Shown here piece by piece: positions 1 to 7,800 of a DNA stretch of 12,174 nt. Below the pieces are notes generated by a model. It did no database searches, had not been told where the DNA came from, and worked only from the letters and a program-made list of their open reading frames with translations. The stretch comes from Chloroflexota bacterium (GTDB taxonomy: Bacteria > Chloroflexota > Limnocylindria > Limnocylindrales > CSP1-4): contig JACVXW010000021.1 in assembly GCA_015661135.1 (NCBI GenBank), forward strand, positions 1 through 12,174. Reading direction: 5' to 3'. The position numbers and the translations under genes were made by a program. Numbering within the stretch: the first letter of the stretch is position 1; the number at the start of each line of letters is the position of its first letter.

Positions 1-2
1 GT

Positions 3-671
3 GGCCGGCGGTCAAGGGTGGAGATCAACCTGGACCTCCCGGTCCGCGCTCCGGACCTGGTCCACACCGTCGCCCACGAGACCTACCCGGGCCATCACCT
101 GGAGGCCGCGACCAAGGAGGCAGTCCTGGTAGACGGCGAGGGCAGGGCGGAGCTGACCCTCCTCTCGATCAACACGCCCGAATGCCTGCTCCACGAGGGA
201 CTCGCCGACCTCGGTTACCGGTTTGCCGTCCCCCCGGCCGATGAGGCCGGCCTCCTCGAGGAGCTGTTCCGGACCGCGGAAGTGCCGGTCGCTTCGGATG
301 CCGGGGCCGCCCGCGTTGCGGCCGAGCGGCAGGTTGACATCGGCCGGGCCCGCCGGGAGTTGCGCGGGGTCGCCGGCAACGCCGCCCTGCTGCGACACTC
401 GGATGGCCGGAGCCGGGCCGAGGTCGTGGATTACTGCGTCACCGTCGGCCGGCAGGCGCGACCGCGCGCCGAACAGCGGCTCGACTTCATCGAACATCCG
501 CTCTGGCGACCGTACGTCTTCGTCTATCGCGAGGGCGAAGCGCTCCTCGCCCAGTGGCTGGAGGAAGTCCCGGGGGATCAGCACGCGGCGAGATTCTGCA
601 GGCTGCTGCGCGAGGCGCGCTCGCCGTCGTCGATACGCGGGGAGATCAGCCGGCCTTCAGCGAGCCTTTGA
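3..671 (+). CDS. DUF885-like zinc metallopeptidase, C-terminal part (5' truncated)
   Basis: The reading frame is open from the left edge of the window, so the N-terminal portion is missing; a GTG at 18 is an internal codon, because the residues on both sides of it (SR-V-EINLDLPVR) match the continuous stretch that precedes the metal site in DUF885 proteins. The HExxH zinc motif is visible as HETYPGHHLE (codons from 75), the signature form for this family. A second conserved element, HEGLADLGY (codons from 192), probably supplies the third zinc ligand, where most relatives have an EGWA-type motif. The C-terminus carries a helical region and a FIEHPLWRPYVFVYREGE segment. Family knowledge: DUF885 proteins are M32-like helical metallopeptidases whose substrates are mostly unknown. 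No signal peptide can be judged because the start is missing. The 3' end overlaps the convergent gene at 646 by 26 bases. Confidence 0.8.
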   Translation, partial: GRRSRVEINLDLPVRAPDLVHTVAHETYPGHHLEAATKEAVLVDGEGRAELTLLSINTPECLLHEGLADLGYRFAVPPADEAGLLEELFRTAEVPVASDAGAARVAAERQVDIGRARRELRGVAGNAALLRHSDGRSRAEVVDYCVTVGRQARPRAEQRLDFIEHPLWRPYVFVYREGEALLAQWLEEVPGDQHAARFCRLLREARSPSSIRGEISRPSASL

Positions 672-1092
672 ACATCGTCTCGTCGAGGCGGTACAGGTAG
701 CAGATCACGCCCTGATCGTCGCCCTTCCAGCCGTCCTCCGTCGGCTGGAACCAGCCGATGTCGAGGTCGGGCGTCAATGTCGACGCCTTGCCGGTGTACG
801 ACTCCGCAGCGGGAATGCACTTCTCGGTCAGCCAGGCGAGCATCTCGTCGTCGGTCGGGTAGGGATCGCTCTTGCTGCCCGGGTAGTCGCCCACGAAGAA
901 GACCTCGGCACCATGCTCATCGGTGCATGGATGGTGCTGGACGTCCTCGACGGTCTCCACCGTTGACGCCGGTGGATCGAAGCAGTCGCCGACGCTGAGC
1001 TGCCCGGCGTTGCCGGTGATGAATGGGCGGAGGATGAACCCGCCAACGACGACGAGGGCAACGATGCCGATCCGAGTGACGAGACCACGCAT
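646..1092 (-). CDS. Septum-formation-like small membrane-anchored protein
   Basis: This 148-residue protein has one N-terminal hydrophobic segment (about residues 6-24), read as a membrane anchor or uncleaved signal, followed by an extracellular domain. The domain contains VGDCF near residue 35, HPCTDEHGAEVFFVGDYPG around 54-72, a KC and a VICYLY, giving four cysteines that could form two disulfides. The pattern GDCF...PC..xHxAEVF is that of the Septum_form (PF13845-like) domain found in actinobacterial and Chloroflexota proteins; the role in division is only assumed for the family. The ATG at 1092 is preceded by a GGGGAGG ribosome site 6 bases upstream, which supports this start. It is the last gene of a three-gene minus-strand unit, 12 bases after the acetyltransferase stop. 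Its 3' end overlaps the metallopeptidase gene by 26 bases. Confidence 0.7.
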   Translation of the reverse strand: MRGLVTRIGIVALVVVGGFILRPFITGNAGQLSVGDCFDPPASTVETVEDVQHHPCTDEHGAEVFFVGDYPGSKSDPYPTDDEMLAWLTEKCIPAAESYTGKASTLTPDLDIGWFQPTEDGWKGDDQGVICYLYRLDETMFKGSLKAG

Positions 1093-1104
1093 GTCCTGCC
1101 TCCC

Positions 1105-1629
1105 CTACAGCTTGCGCGTGAACACGACTCGATCTTCCGTGCCGTAATCGTAGCCCGCCACGGCCGGGGTCCCGTACAGGTTCTGCGTGCCGGCTCCCTC
1201 CTTCGGCGTGAAGCCGAGTGAGCGATGGAACGCCACCGAGGTACGGTTGCCCGGCCAGGTGATGGCGTGGACCTCGCGGACCCCGGCGGCGCGGGCGTCC
1301 TCGAAGAACCGTTCGTACAGCCGCCTGCCCACCGCGAATCGTCGAAGGTTGGGGTCCGCCGCGATCATGTGGCAGTACGCGACCCCCGGCTGATCCGGTG
1401 ACCGGAAGCCGATGAGGAACCCTCCCAGCCGGCCGGACTCGTCCTCGGCGAGCCACGAGGTCCCGGTGAAGTGCTGGAACCAGAGCCGCGGCAGCAGGAC
1501 GTGCATGGTCCGCCCGCCCCACCAATCGTCCACGACGCTCACGATGCGCAGGTAGTCAGCCTCCGTGGGTCGGCGGAAGCGCAGTGCATCGCCGCGGGCG
1601 ACCCGATCCTCCGGCGGTGTGCCGCTCAC
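1105..1629 (-). CDS. GNAT-family N-acetyltransferase
   Basis: The 174-residue length is typical for a single GNAT domain, which transfers an acetyl group from acetyl-CoA to an amine. The N-terminus has the usual LRFRRPTEADYLRI opening strand/helix (about 16-29). Strand beta-4 reads GVAYCHMIAADPNLRRFAVGRRLYERF (about 82-108), where the R-x-x-x-V-G-R-R segment is a somewhat divergent acetyl-CoA pyrophosphate loop. The C-terminal motif GNRTSVAFHRSLGF (about 126-139) is the classic N-x-x-A-x-x-x-x-x-x-LGF element. The start is a GTG whose bases overlap the upstream stop as GTGA, implying translational coupling to the membrane protein gene. The acceptor substrate cannot be named. Cytoplasmic, no signal. 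Confidence 0.88.
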   Translation of the reverse strand: MSGTPPEDRVARGDALRFRRPTEADYLRIVSVVDDWWGGRTMHVLLPRLWFQHFTGTSWLAEDESGRLGGFLIGFRSPDQPGVAYCHMIAADPNLRRFAVGRRLYERFFEDARAAGVREVHAITWPGNRTSVAFHRSLGFTPKEGAGTQNLYGTPAVAGYDYGTEDRVVFTRKL

Positions 1630-2174
1630 GATCTACCCCGAACCGGACCGGCCCCGGCGCCCCATGCCGCCGCCACCGCGGCGACGGCGGCCTCGGCTGG
1701 CACGAGCAGCCCGGAGGTCTCCCAGAGATAGCTCAGCGGATCCATGACGCCACCCTCCAGCCGGCCATAGGCCCAGATTCCGAGCCCACCGGCGAGGACC
1801 ATCCCAACGGCCAGGGCGACCGCAACCCGGAGCACCGTGGCGCGGGGGAGCGCCGGCGCCACGGTCCCATCGCGGGAAACCGCGGCATGCGCCGCGAGCA
1901 GCCCCACGACCGCGCCGCCGATTCCGGCGATCGCGATCAGGCCGCGGTGTTCCGCGAGGATCCCGCCGACGAGCACGAGGATCGCCGCAATGGCCACGCT
2001 CGCGATGATCGCCGAGCCGAGCGCACGAACCGCCGATGGCGCTCCGCTCGCCGCCGGATCTGTCGGCACGGAAGCCCGCTCGTATCGATCCGAGGGCGGG
2101 CGGGCCAGCCGGCCGACGGGCGGCACCTCGCCGGGAGCGCGCGGTTGATCGGACGCTTCGGGCGATGGCGGCAT
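1626..2174 (-). CDS. Small four-helix membrane protein, unknown function
   Basis: About 182 residues. The first 48 are proline-, alanine- and arginine-rich and probably disordered in the cytoplasm. Four hydrophobic stretches follow, near 50-74, 78-100, 112-135 and 155-180, the last lacking polar residues almost entirely. I do not recognise the family. I chose the ATG at 2174 because a TACGAT hexamer ends 9 bases upstream, which fits a leaderless start; a TTG at 2204 would add ten residues and has no better ribosome site. It heads the unit with the acetyltransferase (4-base overlap) and the septum-formation-like protein, so a shared envelope-related role is possible but only inferred from position. 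Confidence 0.6.
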   Translation of the reverse strand: MPPSPEASDQPRAPGEVPPVGRLARPPSDRYERASVPTDPAASGAPSAVRALGSAIIASVAIAAILVLVGGILAEHRGLIAIAGIGGAVVGLLAAHAAVSRDGTVAPALPRATVLRVAVALAVGMVLAGGLGIWAYGRLEGGVMDPLSYLWETSGLLVPAEAAVAAVAAAWGAGAGPVRGRS

Positions 2175-2183
2175 GTCCACGGC

Positions 2184-2189
2184 ATCGTA
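2184..2189 (-). promoter_or_regulatory. Candidate -10 hexamer (TACGAT) for the membrane-protein unit
   Basis: Reading the minus strand, TACGAT is followed by 9 bases and then the ATG at 2174. That spacing would place transcription start at or beside the start codon, as in leaderless mRNAs. No purine-rich ribosome site lies between. I see no convincing -35 element. Confidence 0.35.
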
Positions 2190-2258
2190 GCGGCCGAAGG
2201 CCAACCCCGACCCGACCGAAGCCTGGCCTCATCCCCGGCGCCGGCTCGGGCCGCGCGC

Positions 2259-2264
2259 TAGACT
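2259..2264 (+). promoter_or_regulatory. Candidate -10 hexamer (TAGACT) for the RsbRD-like/DUF433 unit
   Basis: TAGACT sits 8 bases before the GTG at 2273, again the spacing expected for a leaderless transcript, and there is no Shine-Dalgarno sequence between them. It mirrors the hexamer on the opposite strand at 2184-2189, so the 2175-2272 interval reads as a compact divergent promoter. No -35 element is evident. Confidence 0.38.
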
Positions 2265-2272
2265 TCCGCCTC

Positions 2273-2755
2273 GTGAGCCACCCCTCGCTCGGCCTGCCGC
2301 CCCGCGATCTCAATGCCGGGTTCCCGGCGGCTGCAGACGCGCTGCGGGCGGCCCGGTCGCGACTGGCCGCCCGAGCCCTTGAGGTCGCCCTTGAGGCGGA
2401 CAAGGGGTTCCGTGGCCGGTACAGCGATCTGGCCCTGCGCGAGCTGCTCGCCGACACGGAGGCGCTCGTTGATCGTGCCGCGGTTGCCCTCGCATCGGGT
2501 GACGCCGAGGTGCTCGGCAGCTGGGCGGACGGACTCTCGCCTCGCTATCGGAAGCGGAACGTGTCCCTGGACGACATGATCTCGATTGTCAATGGGCTCC
2601 GCGCGGCCGCGGCCTCCGCCATCCTGCCGGATGCCACGCCGACCCTGGGCGCCGCCCTCGACGCGGCCGTCGCCGCCTTTCGCTGGCATCGCCGCCTGGC
2701 CGGCGACGCGCGGAAGCGCCACCCGTTCATCGCCTTCATCTACAAGGGCGCGTGA
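2273..2755 (+). CDS. Helical protein resembling an RsbRD N-terminal (sensory) domain
   Basis: About 160 residues, predicted almost wholly helical and soluble. The section ALRELLADTEALVDRAAVAL, then a GD, then LGSWADGLSPRYRKRNVSLDDMISIVNGLRAAAA, follows the layout of RsbRD_N/globin-like sensor domains: helix, charged turn, W..L..RYR.R.V.LDD, then a helix of type IxxxxGL. That assignment is by eye and tentative; the protein would be a lone domain without a kinase or STAS partner attached. I chose GTG 2273 because the open frame upstream of it runs into the divergent gene and has no family-like sequence, and because of the -10-like hexamer just ahead. The C-terminus (RKRHPFIAFIYKGA) is basic and short. 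The DUF433 gene follows after 3 bases, so the two are probably cotranscribed and coupled. Confidence 0.6.
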   Translation: MSHPSLGLPPRDLNAGFPAAADALRAARSRLAARALEVALEADKGFRGRYSDLALRELLADTEALVDRAAVALASGDAEVLGSWADGLSPRYRKRNVSLDDMISIVNGLRAAAASAILPDATPTLGAALDAAVAAFRWHRRLAGDARKRHPFIAFIYKGA

Positions 2756-2758
2756 GAC

Positions 2759-3079
2759 GTGACGATCAGGTGGGTGCAGGCCGATCCGCTCGTCATGAAC
2801 GGCGAGCCGTTCTGCTACGGATCCCGGCTTACCGTCCGCCAGCTCCTGGAGCTCCGCCGGACTGGTTACAGCCTCACGGCCCTGATCGCGGATCACCCGG
2901 AACTGAAGCGGATGGGGATCGCGGCCGCGTATGCCTATGCCGGCAACCATCGCGATCGCTACGCCGAGTTCTTCGAGGCCGATGGATCGCTGGCCGGGCC
3001 CGGCCTCACGGCCGCGGAAGCGGCCGACCTGCCCGACGCCTATCGCGCGGCAGGTGTCGTGGTGAAGCGCCCGGCCTGA
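2759..3079 (+). CDS. DUF433 domain protein (antitoxin-like winged helix)
   Basis: This 106-residue protein matches the DUF433 pattern: NGEPFCYGSRLTVRQLLELR (residues 14-33) corresponds to the family's G-x-P-x-x-x-G-T-R-x-x-V-x-x-x-L opening, followed by an RTGYSLTALIADHPEL turn/helix and AAYAYA (about 56-61). DUF433 proteins are small winged-helix proteins, often the antitoxin-like partner of PIN or DUF5615 toxins. Here no PIN-type gene is next to it; the partner is the RsbRD-like protein 3 bases upstream. The family GTR has become GSR. After about residue 66 there is an extra 40-residue tail rich in Ala, Asp and Glu. Start is GTG 2759; no Shine-Dalgarno is obvious, consistent with coupling to the upstream stop. 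Confidence 0.72.
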   Translation: MTIRWVQADPLVMNGEPFCYGSRLTVRQLLELRRTGYSLTALIADHPELKRMGIAAAYAYAGNHRDRYAEFFEADGSLAGPGLTAAEAADLPDAYRAAGVVVKRPA

Positions 3080-3110
3080 CCGTCCTCCGGGCCCTCGCGC
3101 AATCTGGTGA

Positions 3111-3116
3111 TACGCT
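3111..3116 (+). promoter_or_regulatory. Candidate -10 hexamer (TACGCT) ahead of the DUF59 gene
   Basis: The sequence TGGTGATACGCT lies in the 67-base gap between the DUF433 stop and the ATG at 3147. TACGCT would place transcription start near 3123, giving a leader of about 24 bases that includes a weak GGAG at 3130-3133. No -35 element is clear, so this is weak support for an independent promoter of the DUF59/adenosyltransferase/BI-1 unit. Confidence 0.28.
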
Positions 3117-3146
3117 GCGGCTCCATACCGGAGCGCCCCACGAGCC

Positions 3147-3500
3147 ATGACCGACACTGCCGCAGCCGCCACTCCAGCCACGAGCCACGCCGCAACCACG
3201 GTGACGCCGACGTTCGATCCTGAGCGGCGCGCGACCGAGCTGGCCATCCTCGATGCGCTGCGCGCCGTGGTGGACCCCGAGATCGGGATGAACGTCGTTG
3301 AGCTCGCCCTGATCAAGCAGATCCTGCTCGGCGAGAACGAGACCGAGGTCAAGATGATCCTGACGACCCCATTCTGTCCGTACGCCGGGTCGATGATCGC
3401 CCAGGTGAAGGAGCAGGCCGAATCGGTCGTTGAACATGAAGTCAAGGTGACCCTGCTGGCCGAGCGCTGGGATCCCCGCGACGCGGGCCTGATGTGGTGA
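3147..3500 (+). CDS. DUF59/MIP18-family Fe-S cluster assembly factor
   Basis: The 117-residue protein has a 25-residue Ala/Thr-rich leader followed by a full DUF59 domain: AILDALRAVVDPEIGMNVVELALI (about 33-56), the strand VKMILTTPFCPYAG with the conserved cysteine at residue 77, then IAQVKEQAESVVEHEVKVTLL and a C-terminal W-D-P-R-D-A-G-L-M-W. Family knowledge: bacterial DUF59 proteins such as SufT and PaaD help mature or load Fe-S clusters, using the cysteine of the T-x-x-C-P motif. The usual LGL in the first motif reads LAL here. It starts a three-gene unit; the adenosyltransferase begins 10 bases after its stop. Which client it serves cannot be told; no suf or paa genes are in view. Confidence 0.85.
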   Translation: MTDTAAAATPATSHAATTVTPTFDPERRATELAILDALRAVVDPEIGMNVVELALIKQILLGENETEVKMILTTPFCPYAGSMIAQVKEQAESVVEHEVKVTLLAERWDPRDAGLMW

Positions 3501-3510
3501 ACCTGCGCCA

Positions 3511-4206
3511 GTGAGCCCACGATCCCCGATCGACTCGATCGTCGCCACGACGCGCGGCGACGACGGAACGACCGGCTTGCTCTTCGGCGGGGAGCGAATC
3601 GCGAAGGATGACCCGCGGACCGAGGCCTACGGCACGATCGACGAGGCGGTGGCCGCGCTCGGAATGGCCCGCGCCACGCTCGGCGCCAAGCGGCGGATCG
3701 GCACGCTGCCGCCGGTGCTCGCCGGCCTCGGCGACCTGATCCTCCGGGTCCAGCGTGAACTGTTCGTGGTGGGTGCGGAGCTGGCCACGAACCCCGACGC
3801 ATGGGATCGGCTGGAAGACGGCCGGACGCGCGTCTCCGCGGGCATGGTGGCCGGGATCGAGGCGATCCTCGTCGAGACGGAAGCTGCGATCACCATGCCC
3901 ACGGAGTTTGTCGTGCCCGGTGAGACGGTCACGAGCGCAGCCCTCGAGCAGGCGAGGACGATCCTGCGGCGAGCCGAGCGGCGCGCCGTTGGCCTGCGTC
4001 GGGCCGGATTCGTGCCCGGTGACCATCTCATTCCCTACCTGAACCGGCTGGCCGACCTCCTGTGGGTCCTGGCACGGGCCGCGGAGCAGGCAGAATCACG
4101 CAGGGCCACGCCCGCTCGCCGTGAGCCGAGAACCGGCACGCGGGCGCGGGCAGTTGGCGGCACCACGGCAGTTCGCGCGAGCAACGCACCAGGAGGACCA
4201 CGATGA
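3511..4206 (+). CDS. pduO: PduO-type cob(I)alamin adenosyltransferase
   Basis: The enzyme transfers the adenosyl group of ATP to cob(I)alamin to give adenosylcobalamin, the cofactor for mutases and related radical enzymes. Visible family motifs are TTRGDDGTTGLLFGGERIAKDDPR (residues 13-36, ATP-binding N-terminus), EAYGTIDEAVAALG (38-51), VQRELFVVGAELAT (about 80-93), FVVPGETVTSAALEQARTILRRAERR (about 131-156, with the paired arginines of the nucleotide site) and YLNRLADLLWVLAR (about 173-186). The core ends near residue 190. A further 40 residues, rich in Arg, Ala, Thr and Gly with no hydrophobic pattern, look disordered and are not part of the fold. Start is GTG 3511. The stop overlaps the next ATG as ATGA, and the tail encodes the next gene's ribosome site. 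No B12-dependent enzyme lies in the window, so its client is unknown. Confidence 0.92.
   Translation: MSPRSPIDSIVATTRGDDGTTGLLFGGERIAKDDPRTEAYGTIDEAVAALGMARATLGAKRRIGTLPPVLAGLGDLILRVQRELFVVGAELATNPDAWDRLEDGRTRVSAGMVAGIEAILVETEAAITMPTEFVVPGETVTSAALEQARTILRRAERRAVGLRRAGFVPGDHLIPYLNRLADLLWVLARAAEQAESRRATPARREPRTGTRARAVGGTTAVRASNAPGGPR
4191..4196 (+). promoter_or_regulatory. Strong ribosome binding site (AGGAGG) of the BI-1 gene
   Basis: A full AGGAGG lies 6 bases before the ATG at 4203 and inside the last codons of the adenosyltransferase gene. It is the best Shine-Dalgarno in the window and fixes the BI-1 start, in contrast to the weak or absent sites of most neighbours. Confidence 0.75.
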
Positions 4207-4895
4207 CCTTCCAGACCACCTCGCAGGGACAGGCAGACGTCCGCGTCTCGGGTGCCGCCGTGGCGTTCCTGAGCCAGGCATTCCTCTGGATGTTCGCCGG
4301 GCTGCTCCTTACGGCCGGCGTGACCTTCATCGTCCAGTCCAGCCCGAGCGTCCTCGAGACCGTCGCGGGGGCGTGGCTGCCCATCGTCTTCGGCCAGCTT
4401 GGCCTCGCCTGGGCCATCGGCCTCGGCATCCGCCGCATGAGCGCGACCCTCGCCCTCGGCCTGTTCTTCGTTTACGCGGCGACGCTCGGGTTCACGATCG
4501 GCCTGATCGTGTCGCTGTACACCGGCACATCGGTGTTCACCGCGTTCCTGTCCGCGTCGGCAATGTTCGGGGCAGCCGGCATCTACGGGGTCGTGACCAA
4601 GCGCTCGCTCGCCGGCCTCGGCGGCATCCTGACGATCGGCATCTTCGGGCTCATCGCCGCCTCGATCGTCAACCTGATTCTCCCCAACGGGGCGCTGGGC
4701 TGGATCATCTCGCTGATCGGGGTCGTCCTGTTCACGGTGCTCACTGCCTACGACACGCAGCGGATCGCGTCGGGCCAGCTGGTCGCCGTGACCGGGTCGG
4801 CCGAGAAGGCCGCGGTCCTTGGCGCACTTCAGCTCTACCTGGACTTTGTCAACCTCTTCCTGTTCCTGCTCCGGTTGCTCGGCAACAGGCGCTGA
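4203..4895 (+). CDS. Bax inhibitor-1 (BI-1/YccA/TMBIM) family membrane protein
   Basis: At 230 residues this is a normal-length bacterial BI-1 protein. Seven hydrophobic helices are visible at about 20-44, 56-76, 80-104, 109-130, 138-163, 165-185 and 202-226. Diagnostic sequences are FFVYAATLGFTIGLIV in helix 3/4, AMFGAAGIYGVVTKRSL, and LFTVLTAYDTQRI (about 176-188), whose aspartate belongs to the pair that closes the pH-sensitive calcium leak pore in BsYetJ. The C-terminus LYLDFVNLFLFLLRLLG is also typical. Family knowledge: bacterial members act as calcium leak channels or as regulators of membrane proteases. It is coupled to the adenosyltransferase gene by an ATGA overlap and a strong ribosome site. 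Its last 61 bases overlap the 3' end of the opposing GGDEF/EAL gene. Confidence 0.93.
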   Translation: MTFQTTSQGQADVRVSGAAVAFLSQAFLWMFAGLLLTAGVTFIVQSSPSVLETVAGAWLPIVFGQLGLAWAIGLGIRRMSATLALGLFFVYAATLGFTIGLIVSLYTGTSVFTAFLSASAMFGAAGIYGVVTKRSLAGLGGILTIGIFGLIAASIVNLILPNGALGWIISLIGVVLFTVLTAYDTQRIASGQLVAVTGSAEKAAVLGALQLYLDFVNLFLFLLRLLGNRR

Positions 4896-7800
4896 TCCGG
4901 CCCGGCGCCCAGGAGCCGCTCCACGCCGGCTGCCGACTGCGGACGGGCCCACGCGTAGCCCTGGCCCATGTCGCAGCCGAGCTCGCGCAGCCGCGCGGCC
5001 TGGCTTGAGGTTTCGATTCCCTCGGCCACCACGTTGATGCCCAGGCCATGGGCAAGGGAGAGGACTGCCTGGACGATGGCCACGTTCCGATCGCGGGCGT
5101 CCAGCTCGGTCACGAACGACCGGTCGATCTTGATCGTGTCGAGTGGGAGGTGGCGCAGGTAGGCGAGCGACGAGTAGCCGGTCCCGAAGTCGTCGAGGAC
5201 CAGTCGAACACCCAGCGCCCGCAGGTCCGCGAGCGCCCTGAGACCTGCCTCGGAGCGATCCATGACGGCCGTCTCGGTGATTTCGAGTTCGAGGGCGGAC
5301 GATTCGAGGCCCGTTCGCCGGAGGATTTCGGCGATCGAGCTGACCAGGCCCGGGTCGTCGAACTGGCGGGGCGAGAGGTTGACACTCATGACGAGCCGGG
5401 CCCCCGGCCACCGGTCCCGCCACGCGCGCGCCTGCAGGCAGGCCTTCTCGAGGACCTGGGCGCCGAGCGGAATGATCAGTTCGGTTGCCTCGGCCAACTG
5501 AATGAACGCCGCCGGTTCGATCAGGCCGCGTTTAGGGTGCTGCCAGCGAACGAGGGCCTCGAAGCCGACCGTCCGCTCGGTGCGGAGGTCCACGATCGGC
5601 TGGTAGTGAACGATGAGCTCGTCGCGCTCGAGGGCGAGCCGCAGATCCGCCTCGAGATCGAGTCGATCCAGGGCTTCCCGGCTGCGGATCGGATCGAACA
5701 GGGCGACCCGTGTGACCGGGTCAGCCTGCGCCTGGATGAGCGCCACCTCCGCCTCGCGGAGCAGATCGCCGGCCGAGGCGGAGCCAGGTTGGGCGAGGGC
5801 AATCCCGAGGCTCGCCGAGATGAACCAGGTCCGGCCCTCCAGCTCGAACGGCGCCCTCAGGTCACCGAGGATCGCGTCCGCGAAGGCCGCCGCGCGCTCG
5901 GCGCCCGCGGGCACCAGGAGGATGCCGAACTCGTCGCCCCCGAACCGCGCCGCCATGTCGCCTGGCCCGAGGGCCGCCGTGATCCGGCGACCGACCTCCC
6001 GGAGGACCCGGTCGCCGGCGGCGTGGCCGAGCGACTCGTTGACCACCTTGAAGCGATCGACGTCGAGGAGGATGACGGCCGCAGTCTCGGTCCGGCCGGA
6101 ATCGCTCCCATCCACCGAGGCGGCGAGCGCCGGGTCGAGCGTTGCATCGATCTGGCGGGTGAGCATGTCGCGGACCGGGAGACCGGTGACGGGATCCTCG
6201 TGCTCGCGGCGCGCCGCCTTTCGGAGGCGGGCGTTCTGGAGGGCAATGGACGCCAGCTGGGCGAACCGGGTCACAGCCTCCACGTCCGTGTCGCGCCACG
6301 TCCGCACGGCCGTGCCTGAGGCCAGGCCGATCACCCCGATGACCCGCCCTTCCGATGTGAGCGGAACGCCCAGGACCGCGCCGACCCGCTGGCCGTCGAA
6401 GCCCGGCGATCGACCGACGAACGCGTCGTAGTCGTCCACGGCCATGGGTTTGCCGCTCCGCGCAACCGCCCCGGCGACGCCTCGATCGAGCGGCATCGTG
6501 TAGCCGAGAAACGACTCGAAGAGCCCCAGCCCGGCATTGATCTCGAGCGTCAGGCCGTCCGGCCGGAGCAGGTAGAGGTAGGCGTGGGGCGTCCGAAGGA
6601 GACGGGCCGCCCGGGCCAGGATCGCTCGGAGGAGGTCCTCGGGCGTGCTTTCCCCGAGCATGTCCCCGGCCGTCTCGTCGAGGGCCGCGACGAACGGGTC
6701 GCGCGAGCCGATGCGGCGGCGCGAGCCCTTGGCGACGTAAAGCGCCGCGTCGGCTGTCTCCACGAGCGCGTCCTTGTCCGCCCCGTCATCCGGGAAGCAG
6801 GCAATCCCGATGCTCACCGAAACGCCGGGCCCTTCGCTCTCGGGGACGAGCCCGTCGATCGCCGCGCGGATGCGCTCGGCAACCTCCTCCGCGCCGGCCC
6901 GGTTGCCGCGCGGCAGGATCACCGCGAACTCATCACCGCCGTAGCGGTACACGGTGTCCTCGGCCCGGACTGCCTCCTCGATCGATCGGGCCACGCGCCG
7001 GAGCAACTCGTCGCCGGCGGGGTGGCCGAGGGTGTCGTTATAGGCCTTGAACCGATCAAGGTCGAGCATCAGCACCGCGAACGGGCCCTTGCCCGCGAGT
7101 ACCGTCGCCCCGAGCTCGCGCTGGAAACTGCCGTGGTTGCGCAGGCTCGTCAGGGCGTCGCGCTCCGCCTGGACCTTGACCTCGCCGTGCATCTCGGCGT
7201 TGCGCAGGGCGATGGCCGCCTGGGCCGAGAACAGCTTCGTCAACTCGAACTCGTTGGCACTGAAGTGGGACTCTGCCTCGCCCATCCGGCCGATGTTCAG
7301 TGTGCCGAGGACCTCGCCCTCGACGATGAGCGGGACGACGATGAGCGACTCGGGCTCGGACGGCGTTCCGGGGATCTGGACGGCCCGCGGATCGCTGAGC
7401 GCATCGTTGACGAGGACGGCCTCGTGATGGTCCACGGCCCAGCCGGTTACGCCGGTGCCCAGGGGCGCCTCGTAGCCGAGGATGACGTCGGCGAATCGAT
7501 CACGGGCGATGACGGGCCGCCGAACGTTTCGCTCGGTATCTATCCGATAGATCGTCAGGGTGTCATAGGCGACGACCGCCTTGAGCGAATCCGCGATCAG
7601 ATCCAGCACGCCCGACGGGTCCAGCGTGGACAAAAGTTGCTCGTTCACGGCCATGAGGCGGCGCTGGCTGGCGAGCTGATGCTCCAGCTCCGCGGCCTGG
7701 CGGTGAAGCTGCTCGACGCGTTCCGCGTTCACGAGGGCCTGGGCGGCATAGCCGGCGAAGATCGTAAGCGTTGCCTGGTCGTCCGGCCCAAACTGGCCCC

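Noticed and set aside
2036..2272. N-terminal extension of the RsbRD-like gene back to 2036
   Set aside because: It would overlap the divergent membrane-protein gene heavily, and the extra residues are Arg/Pro-rich with no fold-like pattern.
2258..3802. A 514-codon minus-strand frame across the RsbRD-like, DUF433 and DUF59 genes
   Set aside because: It runs antisense to three genes with recognisable protein motifs and is Arg/Gly/Ser-rich without structure.
4035..5423. A 462-codon minus-strand frame through the BI-1 gene and the EAL 3' end
   Set aside because: It is antisense to BI-1 and in a different frame from the EAL domain; composition is typical of shadow translation.
5048..6319. A 423-codon plus-strand open frame opposite the EAL and second GGDEF domains
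   Set aside because: The opposite strand encodes a full catalytic domain with all motifs, and this translation is charged low-complexity sequence without family features.
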